Source: Setaria digitata (lineage: Eukaryota > Nematoda > Chromadorea > Rhabditida > Setariidae). Taken from it: DNA of 64,000 nucleotides. The stretch covers positions 1-64,000 of the forward strand of contig RCAB01000201.1 of NCBI GenBank assembly GCA_003640385.1, written 5' to 3'. The notes beneath the pieces are model-generated. The model was not told the origin of the DNA, did not search any database, and saw only the letters and a list, made by a program, of their open reading frames with translations. A program made the position numbers and the translations under genes. Positions within the stretch are counted from its first letter, which is position 1, and each line of letters opens with the position of its first letter. This document shows, one piece after another, positions 14,115-26,219 of the stretch.

Positions 14115-14259
14115 GAGGACAATGCTTTAATTTCAACTTGTTTTCATTTGAATATTAATTTCAACAAGTTCTATAAATTGCGCAAGCAATACATCCCTTC
14201 CAACTTTCTCTTACCAGTTTTTAATAACTTTTTATTCCTTCAATTAAAGCATTGTCCTC
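14115..14259. repeat. 18-bp inverted repeat with 109-bp interior
   Basis: Arms 14115-14132 and 14242-14259 are perfect reverse complements (GAGGACAATGCTTTAATT). A nested 8-bp pair, AACTTGTT and AACAAGTT, lies inside near 14135 and 14153. It could be a hairpin transcript, a decayed short inverted-repeat element, or a foldback rearrangement. Confidence 0.8.
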
Positions 14260-15042
14260 CTCTGATCCCATCATCCTTTCGCTATGAATTAATTGTTCTG
14301 AGATTCATCCTTGTAATTTTTATTTTAGAGTTAAAGATTTTAGTATTCTAAATCAGCCAGGTCGATAGGAATTTAGAAAAGGTGTTTAACAACTTCATAT
14401 ACAGAAAAAGCTAGAACTAAAAGGAACAACTGAATTAAAGACCGCAGCGATGTGTTCAGCCCATTAGTCATTACAGTTCTTTCTTCGCCATCTCAAGACT
14501 AGAGTCTTAAGATAAGTGACTAATAGCAACAGCATAGTTCATTTAATATCAATCCATCTGAACCTCTTCCGTCATAGCCACTCGCCATCAACACGAGAAG
14601 CGAAAACTGAAAACGGATGCCGACTGCAAACTTTTGTTGCGTGTCTTAGTTGAAAACTTGAAGGAAGTGAAGTGCTGCTACTGTTGTCTAATTCTCTGCA
14701 ATTCTCAAACTTTTTCAGACAATACTAAGCTCTAGAAATAAACGAATTTTACCTCCATCCGATCACTGCTTTGCCACTATCTATCTCATTAGCAACTAGC
14801 AGTACACTTTTGTAATAGAGGTAGGAGCTGAACCTGAGTTCCTTAGAGAGTCAGGTGTGTAGATGTGTGTCTTAGCTAGAGGAGGAGCAGTTTACAGCTT
14901 ACTGTCATCAATATATCCGAGCCACCAATCGTCATAGACAACGGTAAAGCTATCTTTCAGTCCTTCAAACAACCGTCATTTATTCTTGTACCTTTCCAGT
15001 CAGTCTTCACTGAACTGGCAACCCGACGTGAACGTAGCGGAT

Positions 15043-17237
15043 ATGGCTGATTCTACTACGTCTGCTTCACGTTTGTTCTATTTTTGTTCTATCTGATTAA
15101 GCATGCGATTTGATACAGTTTTTACTAAATATAGTTCAAACTGCTCTTTTTTAGCAGCAGAAGGAAGACAAACGTGTGGACATAGTTTGATACTTTGGTG
15201 AAGTTAACTGCTTTTAATTCGTTATTTCTTATAATGGATGATGTTGGGTATTTCATGTGTATAAATATTAAATGAGAGATCTTTTGGTCCAACTTCACTT
15301 CCAGTACTTCTAATTTATTAGTGAGAGTACGGAATCTTTGCTTGTTTTAAAAGTTACAGCTTTGTCAAAATTTCTTGAACTTCTGATACTTTTGGGAAAG
15401 TCATCGTTACCTGTTTATCAGCTAAATGCTAAATTCTAGCGCCACTTGTTTTAAACTACTATTTTTTCGAGCAGAAATAACTTTTTCTTTATAATGTAGA
15501 AATAATAATACTTCCAGTTTATTGCAGTGACCGGAGATGGCGTCTTGAAAATCGCTCATGTAGAGGCACCGGTCACCGCGGAAAATGAACGACGCACGCG
15601 TAGCGGTAAATTTACTCTCGGACAACTACGACAGACCGATGGTTTGGTACCGCTTCAGTCAGGAACAAACCAATTTGACTCACAAAAAGTTAGCTTTTCC
15701 ATTCTTTCAATAAGTTATGCACCTGTTCTCTACATCTCTTCCATATTCCACTCAGTCGCATTTCAAGCTTCCAGAAAAAAAGGTTCCTCTCTGTGAAATT
15801 TCCATTAATTATGAAATAAACAAAAGTGAACAGATGACGTGAAAAAAAATGAAGGCAAGGATTTATCGCAGTGATAATACGAATATCATGTGGTGCTATG
15901 AATCATGCTTGGGCCTAAAGCACCTGAAGTTGACTGAAGACGAAACTGCTGACATTTGGCTTCTTACCTTCTGTCTCTAAATTGGAATCTTAAATAGTTT
16001 AAGTTTTATTTCTAATCAGCGAACTGATGCAATTCTTCTGAAAATCTTCTGATACTGACCAGAAGAATGTTTAAATATTATTCAATAAATTTTTTTAAAA
16101 GAAAGAGAATTCTAATCAGCTGAAATTCGGGAAATAATCTTTAAAAATTTTAGTAACTAGAACTTCTACAATTAAATTTTTTTCGCCTTACTTTTTTCTC
16201 CACAGATTTCTTTTCAGAGATTTTGGGATGTTAAAGAAAGTCTTGTGTTTAAATGACATAGCAAAATTTGATTAGAAAAACAGGTTTCAGGTTTGTTTCT
16301 CGGTTAATCGATTACGGTTGTGGAATCGCATTTCAGTAAACAGAAGTTTTACACAGCAGGAGAAAGAATTTACTGAGCCAAAATAGGTTATGATGGCTTA
16401 CACTTCCCATCCATCCTATCTAGAACTTTCGATAGCTCTAGCAAAGCTAGTCAATGAAAATAACTTTATGTTAATTTACAGGCTAGTGTAATTTCGATCC
16501 ATTTTGGGAGGCATTGACTTTTTTGTTTATGATCCCTAACTACGATGAACTTGGCCTTAATAAGCTTCTCGACTCTTATTACTGCAGAAGTGTATTATTA
16601 ATTCTCATACAGATAGATATACTGAAGCAAATTCAATGCTTAAAATGCTGCTGTGCACTAAAATCCGGGCATGAATGATTTCTTCAAGAATAATCCAAAC
16701 TCATTTTTCAATTCATTGTTATGGATACCAAATAGTATTTCCAAACTTTCAGGGTAAAACGGGTTTCGGTATGCCCCGCAATACTGCTCTCAACGTACAA
16801 TTTGCCGATAATGGTAAAAAGTGGACAATTGATCAGCTGAGAGCTACCGATTCAATCATTAGATTACAATCTGGAACCAACAAGTGTGATTCACAGGTAT
16901 TCATCGGAAAGGAATGAATTATATAAATCAATATTTTGGACGTTATCAGATTTTTGGAATAATGAGTTGACATTGAAATTATGAACATTTGAGAAATCTT
17001 TTGCAAATCAAGCTGCGTTTTCGCTATATGCGATGGTAAAATAGTTTTCAGAGAGGAATGACTGGATTCGGCACTCCGCGGGATGTCCGAGGTAAACACT
17101 TGAAACGGTTATGGGAATTAGAATTTCCAGAAGAGAGTATGGAAGAAATTCCGGCAGTGAATCGTGCAAATGAAGCACCACGAAATTCTTCCAAAGAACC
17201 ACCAGTTGCACCACCAAAACCACTGAGAACTGATTGA
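15043..17237 (+). CDS. clik-1: CLIK-1-like calponin-repeat protein
   Basis: Exons: 15043-15070, 15528-15688, 16753-16896, 17052-17237; phases match and give 172 aa. There are three calponin-like repeats: a degenerate first one around LQSGTNQFDSQK, then GKTGFGMPRNT and GMTGFGTPRDV. The last repeat and following KHLKRLWELEFPEE closely resemble the final exon of unc-87 (KHLKRIWELEYPEE). The tail is proline-rich (PPVAPPKP). Related nematode CLIK proteins bind actin filaments in muscle. The first exon is only 28 bases; it was chosen because its ATG leads to a donor with the phase exon 2 needs, so it is the least certain part. Exon 2 onward is clear. A polyadenylation signal lies at 17357. It is a downstream tandem paralogue of unc-87 in the same orientation. 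Confidence 0.85.
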
Positions 17238-17356
17238 CTGCATGAGTATGTGGAGCCGCAATGTTTTCACTCTGTTTTATCCTCTATTCACTTCTGTCTT
17301 CCGAATCTTTAATGGAGTCATTGCCGGACTTCTGTGCATTGAATTTATAAATTTCA

Positions 17357-17362
17357 AATAAA
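17357..17362 (+). terminator. Polyadenylation signal of clik-1-like gene
   Basis: AATAAA 120 bases after the stop codon. Confidence 0.6.
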
Positions 17363-20233
17363 CAAGTAAACCAGCAAACAGTGGAACTTATTTCACAGCA
17401 CAACAGCTCTTTCCCAGTGAAATTCTAGTCCTAGTCAGGACTACTTACAACCTCTTTTCTTTTTCCCTGCACTTGAAAAGTAGACGTTTGGAGGTCCCAA
17501 ATGCACTGTCACTCTCGTCGTGCTCAACCCCATCTTTTTACTTGCACAGTAGAAGTCAGATTTTTTTATTAGTTGGATAGGAATAGCTGACTTGATCGCC
17601 GTGACAATACGCGAAAGTCTCGAGAATCACAAGGAACAAACGAGAATATTGATTTGATTTCTTTCGCCTCGCCACAATTCTTAATCACTTCAGTGACGAA
17701 AATGTAAAGCAAACAAAAAGCAACTCGTAAAGCTTTTTGAAATCAACAAAAGTGCAAGCGCTTAAAAGCTTTTCCTCTTCCAACTTCGACTGATGTTGTC
17801 TGTGCTTCGCCACTTTGTTGCACAGTCCTGCTGATATGTTTGAGTTGCAAGTTAGAATTCGCATCCAGCAATGGAAAAGTGAGAGTAATATTACCACGAC
17901 ACACCAGACCGTCTCATGAGTGAGCTGCAGTCGCGGACAAAAGATGCAACTTCCAGCAATATCTCCCGATGAAGATGCGGCCATCTAGCAACTCTCATGT
18001 TTGTTTTACTGAAGAAAAACTTTCATCTTCTGTGGCTGAATCAGCGAGTCGCTACTTACAAAGAGAGCAAGACATCCTTACTTAATCACTTCTTGACTCA
18101 GTCACAAATTGGATTTAAAAGATTTGAATGTCAATATTTACAAAACTTCTCACAACTATAATGTCAGTACAATCACCCAATTGAAGCGAAAATAAAGAAA
18201 AACAATCGTTTGTGTGTTCGAGAACAAATCAGTGAATCAGTGATTAGAAGGAATATTGATATCAGCATTCTCAAATGTATTTTCCAAACTTAAAACAGTT
18301 CCGTTCGACATTTCTCAGTTCCTTACTTACGTGTATAAAATCTTGCTATCAAGTGTTACTTTCTCCAGAAAAGCGCTTGCCTGCATTGGTCATTTGATTC
18401 TTGATGTCTTTGATGAGATGCATTAAAACAAGATGATTAATTAATTGGATCATTCCTCTGTTGTTGTTCGTTGGAAAATAAAGCCTCTGAATTCAGAGTT
18501 CAAAGAAGTTGTTTAAAATCTTCTTTCACCACTTTTTTCTTTTATCAGTTTTTTTTACTTCTCCCCCAGCAAATATATCCAAATATTAGACCCTACCATT
18601 TCATCACTTTTCCGATTTAAAAAGCACTGTCATCTTGCTGATGAAAATTTGTTTTAATCAATAGTCATAATATTCTTTTGCTTAAACTGAAACATTTCAT
18701 CCACACTTCACTTTTCATTCTTCATTAGTTTCCCTTAAATGATTTTTTTAGCTTTTCACCCGCGCAATGTTACTTCTTATTTGGAGTTCTCTTTTCGGAC
18801 TTCCCCTCACATTTGTTTGTTCTTGAATACAACTAACTATAAATTAATTCTTAGACGTTAGGAGAAAGAACGATGTTCTCGCTTGTTGTGGTCGGAACAA
18901 CTGGGCTTATGATGTAATGCAGTTTCAAGTCCTGTCCAGCACTGAAATAATAGTCTGGCAAAGGCTGTTCAGAGAACAAGTTACAAATCAGCCTCATCTT
19001 CATTTCGATAACGAGAAATAAAGTTATTCCTCCCCGTGGACTACGTTTCGAGATTCTACCAAGACATTTCCTGAATTGTCCTCTTGAAACATTTTCAAGG
19101 AACATATTTTAAAATGGTTGAAAAAATGAGTCAGTTGGCGACGATCATTGATAGAGTAGAATTTCGTAGCTGAATTCACTCAACTTTTCAAACAGCGTTT
19201 TTCGATGTGTGGTCAGACGCTGTGATGGGGATCCGTTAACCAACGATATTAAAGGTATTGCAGTTGCACTGTGAAGCACACTGCTCAAACTTAGTCGGTT
19301 TAGAAACTTGACTAGCTGTTGCTGAAATGTTTGTTAGCCATTCTCTCACAGTGCATTGTTCCGTCCTCTCATAATGCAAAAAGAATTTGTCGTTGCTGGT
19401 CAGTTTATAAGACACTTAATTTCCCGTGCAGGTAGAAGATTGCTCGCCATCGATCATTGTTAACTTCTGACTACCAAATATGTTATTGGTACCTGTGAAC
19501 TTTGTCAATCACTTTAAACTCAAATAAGCAAAATCATTCAATTCTGTTTTTTGTGTTACATGATTTTCTTCGTATTTAAAAAAGGAGTTCAAATGAATGA
19601 AACAAGAAGTAGTGATATATATTATAATTAGTAAACTTATTTGAAGAGGAGTCGATAAAGCGATAAACTCGAAGAACGTAAAAAGTGCAATTTCTTTTCC
19701 GCCAAATAAATATTTTAATCGTGTCTATTTTTTTATTTTTTCCTAGTGTAGCAATATTTTTTTTCTAAAGATGATCTGGTAGATAATAAGGCCACTATCT
19801 TTTCAGAATGAATCTCAGCATTGCTATGTATTTTGATTTTGAACGAGGTGATATTACTGGGAATGAGAATCTTTTCTTTTAGCTAAGTAATCAAATTTGT
19901 TAATAACTATCTTTTAATTTGTTAATAATATATGTTAATAATCTCCCTGATCTTCTTATTTTTGAAGAAGATGAACAGGATATGTCAGATACGTTAAAAT
20001 TTCACGTCTACCTTCTATTAATCCATTTAATTTCACTGCTGTATTAATTAACACTTGAGAACACTTTTCTTCTTCTTTAATAATCAGTGACATGAAGTAA
20101 ATGAAGGAGTTTGTTTTGTAATGGTTGTCGATTTTATTCACATCGAAATTAATAATTAGAAAGCAAAGATCAGCAAAAATTCGTTAGCTTGTTCGAATAT
20201 AAAAGCAATAGGAAGATATCGCACTGTGATCAG
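17363..20233. other. Intergenic, no gene supported
   Basis: Nearly 2.9 kb with no recognisable gene. A 99-residue reverse frame (17685-17984) begins with a true ATG, but its second half is hydrophobic and shows no family match or splice partner. I see no RNA gene. Confidence 0.45.
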
Positions 20234-21427
20234 ATGCTTTCGAGAATATTTTGCAGATGTTTTGAAAAAATGGTCTTGAGGAATGAGATTGAAAAGAATA
20301 TTGAGCAGTTTGGTGGAAAAGCAACGGTTGGCAAAAAGAAATGGAGCAAGAATTGGGAAATACCGATGTAAGCTTCAGGTGTCTTTGTCTTTTTTTAAGA
20401 TAGAAGCAAATTAGAAGGTGATATTCTAGGATTCAGAAATGAATGTTCTGTCGTTGATGCTCTGTTCCCTATTAGTCCTGCTTGACCAGTTTATGCCACC
20501 AATTATTATCGTATTTCAGTGGAACAGCAAAAAATTTTGTCCAAGTACGGAATGATCGTGATCGTTTCGAAGCGAACATAGATTTGAATTATTTTGCTGC
20601 TTTTCAGCCAGAAGAAATCGATGTAAAAATGTTTTCATTCAAAAAATCATCTCATATGTCATTCATAAATTAAAAATATTATTGACAAGAGATGAAAACT
20701 TTTAGGGATGACGAAATGTAATTTACTTTCCTAGAAAAACAAAACTTGCTCTAAAATTCAACTCTGTTTCGAATACTTCCTAAAACGTTCGGGGGCCTCC
20801 TTTCTTCATAGGCATTATTGTTAAAATATTTCAGCTTTTTTTGAATCTTTATATTTCTACTACCTAGATTTTTATTTCAGTTTCTTATTTTTCACTTAAG
20901 TTTGTCAATTTACATCAGTTCTTCACTTGTAGATATCAGTGCTTGGATATGATATACAGATTTATGCTAACCAAGAAAATCCAGATGATCCGAATTATTC
21001 GACCCGACGATTATCACGACAATATCACTTGCCTGAGGATATAGATCTTAATACAGTCAACATCTCACGCGAAAAACAAACTTCTTCACAAGTTGGTGTG
21101 TTTGCGAAAAAGGTTATACTTTCCCTTGTACTGAAAAGCAGTATTCAATTATTGAAGCAGAATACCGGAAATGAATTTGAATCGATCGGTTTCAAACAAG
21201 TTTTCGCCACCGCTTTCAGTGTATGGACGTTTAGATTTTCATTTTAATTGATAATTTCTCCCATTAAATTGTAATTTTATTAAGGAACTCGAATGTTAGA
21301 AGTAATCAGATCTCTTTAAAACCGCAAATGCTTTCAGACATTACAGTACGGGAAGCCAATATCGTTAGCAGTTGTGGATCTGACCAAATATCAAAGGCCA
21401 TATGTCATTATGAAGACATTCACGTGA
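20234..21427 (+). CDS. Divergent small heat-shock protein (alpha-crystallin domain)
   Basis: Exons: 20234-20367, 20520-20622, 20933-21112, 21338-21427; phases match and give 168 aa, a usual size for the family. Small heat-shock proteins form oligomers that hold unfolding proteins without ATP. The alpha-crystallin signature starts near residue 50: NDRDRFEANIDL, then FQPEEIDISV, and RQYHLPEDIDLNTVN. The usual GVLTI strand that closes the domain is not recognisable; in its place are SSQVGVFAKK and a tail ending VDLTKYQRPYVIMKTFT. The N-terminal 45 residues are basic and unlike the common forms. The start is the first ATG before the conserved frame; ATG in codon 13 is an alternative. I saw no heat-shock element near the start. 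A polyadenylation signal lies at 21637. The family is confident; the exact member is not. Confidence 0.82.
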
Positions 21428-21636
21428 CCTGAGCAACAACTTAAATCGTGTCGTTTGCGTAGATTGTAGGCACAATAATCCTTTTGATGTACTTTTAGAA
21501 AAGAAAGTATTTAACTAGTATGAGAAGGCGTGCGAGAAACTGGTGATGGAAAAGTGAAAGTACAATATTTATTTGTGAAATGTTTTTGGAATGCCGTGAA
21601 ATTATTCTTCTCGTCTATCCATTCTATTAGTCATTT

Positions 21637-21642
21637 AATAAA
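21637..21642 (+). terminator. Polyadenylation signal of small HSP gene
   Basis: AATAAA 210 bases after the stop codon. Confidence 0.5.
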
Positions 21643-22132
21643 ATCTCATTAAGTTCAAATGCATTCATTCCAGTCTCTCTGGCCGATCCCTTAATCTTCC
21701 CTACAACTCATCACTTCTAAAAACAGCTTCGTGAGTCGCCATGGAATAGGAAACTTACAATATTACAACCACACCACTGATACCTGAGACATTTTTCGCC
21801 GTAGCCATCTGATCTCTTTATTCTCCGCAGCAACTTTATAGCATTTTGTGGGTGAATGAATAACAGAATATGAAGTGATATGGAGAGCAATGAGGAAACG
21901 TAAGCAGTGATAAACAATTCTCGATTACTCTAGCACTTCTATCCTCATCTGCAGGAAGTGACATTGTGCTGCAGTAGTTTGAAGAGTCTCGATTAGATTG
22001 GCCTGTCAGGTGAGGCGAAAGACGAGGGTAGGGGCAGGGAAGGAATTGAGGGAGTGTGTGGTTATTGCAGCGATGGTTGAAGTGGTACTCATTTTCAGGA
22101 TCAGGGAGAAAGGTGGCGGTACTGCTTGAGCG

Positions 22133-25100
22133 ATGTCACGACGCTGTCGCATACAGGTGAGCTTTGGACCTCTCTGAGATCAACACGTGTCAGTTCCTGT
22201 CTGCGCTGTGTCGTCAGTTCACTAGGTCATAGAGGAGGGAACTTCCGTTCTTCCGCTATGGAACATTTTGGCTTTTGTTACAGGCACGTCCAAATGTTAC
22301 CAATGGGACGAAGAAGAGTACGTTATCGAAAGCAAGTCTTGTCTGCCCAATTAAAGGACCGTCGGATGATGTGTCTCCTGTAATTGTGACATCGGAAGAA
22401 AAGAATTCCTTCGAAACAGAGATTTCAAGAAGAGTTGCTGTTGAGCTGCAGGATCTACAACTCACATCTGTCAATTCTGAACTGCTTTTAAATGACCCAA
22501 ATCAGACTGGAAAAAACAACCTAACAGGTAGTAAAAAAATAGTATGCCTAACAGGTAATAAAATGGTATTTTTCATAATAGTCCTCCCTATATATCAAAT
22601 AAATTTTGTAAATGCGGGAATTTTACAAAAAGTCTGGCGGAATGTTAGAAAAAGTAACAAGTATCTATGTGTTTTTGCTGCGATTTTCTTGTTTTCCAGA
22701 TAAACCTGGATTCGTTAATGACTATGCAGACGGGTCACTGACACCTTTAAAATCACCTGAATTTACCCATAAACCCCATGGCAATTCTCCATCTAAATCA
22801 CCTAGACCACATTCGCCATTAAAAGCACCAATGATTGATGCAAGGTCCGTGTAAGTTTCAAATTCAGTAGGTTCTTTACTTTTTCTTTGCTGGACTTTTT
22901 AAATGCATTCTAATTATCAGTCAAGTTTGCATTATCCTTCCGAGATATCCGTACATTATAACTTGACATTGTCGAATTCAACTCATCTTGCTGTTTTTAC
23001 CGATGGCTAAAATGTTCGATTCCCTTCAAGTTCCAGTTATTATGTATCATCGTCACAACATTGCTCTATTTTTCTTCTCTGCCTATGGTAGAATGCACGA
23101 ATGGAAATTTTATTTTTATGGGTTGCTTACAAATCAGATTTCATGCACATACACAGAGATTTATAACATATAAAATAGGTATGGAACGAGATATAAAACA
23201 CTTATATACATATGTTGATTTCGATTCATTTATGACTATTTCCTATTTTAGTTTTAATTGTTACTAAAGAGAGTTCGTTTAAAATTTAGTTCAGGAGCAG
23301 AATCAAGAGCTCTATCATGGCAGAAATTTTCAGTGCTTCATCTGGTAATGAACAGTTGTTTACGCAGCGTTCAAGGACTGCTTCTTCCGTTACTTATTCA
23401 CAGTCTTCCCCCACTAAAAACGATTATCCGCCAAAAGTGAGGTATATAAATGAGGATATTCCGCACCGGTGATCTGCGTCGTTTTTATTCTTTTATTCTT
23501 GATTTTATTCCTTTAAACTTGTTGATTAATTTCTCATCGAAACATCCTGACAAATCTGATAAGTTTCAGAAAAAAATTTACTGGCAGTGAACCCTTAGAT
23601 CCAAAAACAATGACCATGCAGGATCTAATTTTCTGGAACCCAAAAAATGAGAAGGTAATTATGTTTTTTTTTTTCTTTAGTGCTAATAGCACATCTGAAT
23701 TCTTTTTAATTTTCTCGGATTATTTTTAGGATTTTTAGCCGCTTATCATCAAGAATTTACTGGCAAGAAGTCACCTTTACCTTGGTTATGGTTGAACCAT
23801 TTTAATTACAGAGACTGCATGAAGATTCCCGGAAAAAAAGGAAGGATAGTGCGGCAGATTTGGAAGGTGTAGAGAAAAATGAAAATGAAAGCAAAAAAAC
23901 TTCAAAACTCGCATTTGCAGCTCCACAAGTATTAATTTATTTGTTTGCTTACTTTAAGTATTTTCTGTTGTTTAGATTTTCAGCTGTGATATTATTGTGG
24001 AGAGACTCGTATACTTACCAACATTTCAGGTCAAAATAACAGAGGATGGTTCTCTGGTTATTGATGAGTCGAGTTTAACAATTACGAATGAAAATGATTC
24101 GAATATCTGGGAAACTGTAGAAGAAGTATGCTAAATGATCCTTTTTTAAAATAGTGTTTGCGAAAATCATTTCATAAATTACAGGGAAGGGCAGACTTCA
24201 AAGTGGAAGCATAGTTTTTTGAATGGAGAAAAGAAACAATTTTTTAATTTTTATCGGCAGAAAAGTATCTGTGATGTTGCTTCAAATGGGCTGAAGAATC
24301 AAATTAGGAGCTCGATTATTTCCATTGTCTTAAAGAAATACAACAGTAAGATAAAAAAATTTTTTTTTTTAACAATAAGAAAAATTTATTTTTTTTACTT
24401 TCTTCTAGGATCGCTCGAACAAAAAACTTAATTCCATGAGCTTTCGAAAACGACCATTCTGTAGGGGAAATCCATGGAGTGAATTAGAAACTGATCTTTT
24501 TTATGATATTTTAAGGTTGGTCATTAGTTTCTCGTTGATTATGAGTAATAATCAATATTGTCATCATATGTTTTCTCTTTAATGCATTTCTTTTTGCTTC
24601 GCATAAAAAGTTGTGGTAAAAATGTGTTTCTGTAATACTTCACCTTATAAAGGTGGGTGTTTTAGAGCAACAGGTCCTGATTTTGGCTTGATGCATGAGT
24701 TTTTCCCATCGCGGACAAGATTAGAATTGAAAGCTAAATATAATCGAGAGGAAAGGTTCAACTGGAATCGATTAAATCAGGTATTCTTCTTGCCAGAGGT
24801 GAAATATATTCGAATTTTTCAATTTTTCATGTTACAGGAAGTAATGGTCAGTTATTTTAAAAAAGTTTCAGGCTATGGCAGTACCAACGTTGTTGTCTGA
24901 TGCCTNGTGAAATATATTCGAATTTTTCAATTTTTCATGTTACAGGAAGTAATGGTCATTTATTTTAAAAAAGTTTCAGGCTATGGCAGTACCAACGTTG
25001 TTGTCTGATGCCTTATATTCTCATGCGAATGAAGTCATTGATAGGATTAAGGAGAAAGAAATCAAGAAAAAAGAATTAAAATTATTGAAAAAGAACGGGG

Positions 25101-26054
25101 TCTGTGCTGATGCTATGAACGAGGGAGCAGCAGTAAACCTTGAACATTTTTAGTCCGTATATATTGGGAGTTCCAAAATTTTTTTCGAATCGAGCGTTCA
25201 TTGAGTTTAATTTTTATTCCAGTTAATCCTTGCCATATTTTGGAAAAATTTTCCTTCTTCATCAAATTTTGGAGATCTTTTCAAGGTTGACTGGAATGAA
25301 GAGGATGCTGATCTGGAAGCAGAGGCCGAGGAGGCTATTTTGAAGCTACTGGAAGATGAGTAAGCTATTTAAGTTGTTCAAAATGAATAAGATTGATGAT
25401 TGAATATTTAATACTGGTGAAACTGTTGCAGAGAGCATTTAAGCGGTTCTGCTGAGAAAAAGCAGCGCAAACAGAAGGTAGCTGCTCAAAAAAAAATGAA
25501 AGATACTTTGTTAAATGAAGCTGCGCAGGAGGCTGCTGTTGTGCTAAGAGAAAAGAAATGTGAAAAGAGGAAGAATGAACTGAAAAAAATGTGCGAAAAT
25601 GTGTTAAGTATGTTTTTACTTCTAGAATACATATCAAATTCGCTCAAAAAATTTCTTATCACGAAAACACGAAAATTTTCTCCCATGTCTTTAAAGGAAA
25701 ATTCCATTCGTTAATGTAAATTCAGTTCGTGTATTGTTCAAAGGGATTTTATAATTGCTTCTACTTTCAGGTAAGCTTGATAAGGATTTCCCAAAATTTG
25801 AAATTTTAATCGATGAGAATGCCGATGGTGTAACAGTAGAAACAAGCGGAAGCTCAGGTGTTACACCAGTTGTAAGGATACCGCTGGGTACTATTCCTAA
25901 AATTTTACCCCTTGATGAGAAGCACCCGCAACGAGTGTTTTTTGAATGTTCTGCTAAACAAAACATTGCAACACGGCAATATATTATACAGCATCAAATG
26001 GGTCCTGGGGAACCAACTACTGGCTATCTTCATCTCTTTGGAAGTACGTCCTAG
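22133..26054 (+). CDS. bdp1: TFIIIB component B'' (BDP1)
   Basis: Exons: 22133-22156, 22284-22527, 22700-22848, 23290-23441, 23570-23654, 23812-23928, 24030-24125, 24409-24515, 24666-24780, 24980-25132, 25286-25359, 25432-25607, 25771-26054; 591 aa. BDP1 joins BRF1 and TBP in TFIIIB, which places RNA polymerase III on tRNA and 5S genes. The N-terminus MSRRCRIQARPNV is typical of the family. Then come DPKTMTMQDLIFWNP (about 198-212), a beta-rich AAPQVKITEDGSLVIDESSL stretch, and the SANT domain (about 309-357: NPWSELETDLFYDIL, then FFPSRTRLELKAKYNREER). Lys/Glu-rich coiled-coil follows. It lacks the long repeats of vertebrate BDP1. Exon 3 may end at 22848 or 22850; only 22848 keeps the frame. 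The start of exon 10 is duplicated by an assembly artefact around the N at 24906; the second copy is used. Confidence 0.9.
24799..25013. repeat. 107-bp direct duplication around a single N
   Basis: 24799-24905 and 24907-25013 are nearly identical (one G/T difference) and flank an N at 24906. It duplicates the end of a BDP1 intron and the first bases of exon 10. Probably an unmerged contig overlap. Confidence 0.9.
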
Positions 26055-26213
26055 CGTTGAAGATTTTTTTTTTTTTGAAGCTTAATTTTTACGAAGCATA
26101 TTCAGTGAATTTCAACGATCAACATATGTGGTAGATTTTACTTCTGTATTTGGTTCTAGCTTTTACTGACAATATATAATGCAGATCTTGTACTTTTCGT
26201 ATTTAGGATGTGA

Positions 26214-26219
26214 AATAAA
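26214..26219 (+). terminator. Polyadenylation signal of bdp1
   Basis: AATAAA 160 bases after the bdp1 stop codon. Confidence 0.55.

Larger units (their letters stand above)
12525..15042. other. unc-87 3' region and clik-1 upstream region
   Basis: Holds the unc-87 3' untranslated region with AATAAA at 12688, then about 2.3 kb with no supported gene. An 18-bp inverted repeat lies at 14115-14259. An acceptor-like TTTCCAG ends at 14999, 43 bases before the clik-1 ATG. Confidence 0.5.

Noticed and set aside
17685..17984. 99-codon reverse-strand frame with a true ATG
   Set aside because: No family match, no splice partner and a hydrophobic, low-information second half.
23014..23023. GTTCGATTCC, like a tRNA T-arm
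   Set aside because: No matching acceptor stem, D-arm or anticodon arm can be drawn around it; it lies in a bdp1 intron.
24187..24216. Possible extra bdp1 exon after an ATTACAG acceptor
   Set aside because: It reads into a stop after nine codons, while direct joining of 24125 to 24409 keeps the frame into the SANT domain.
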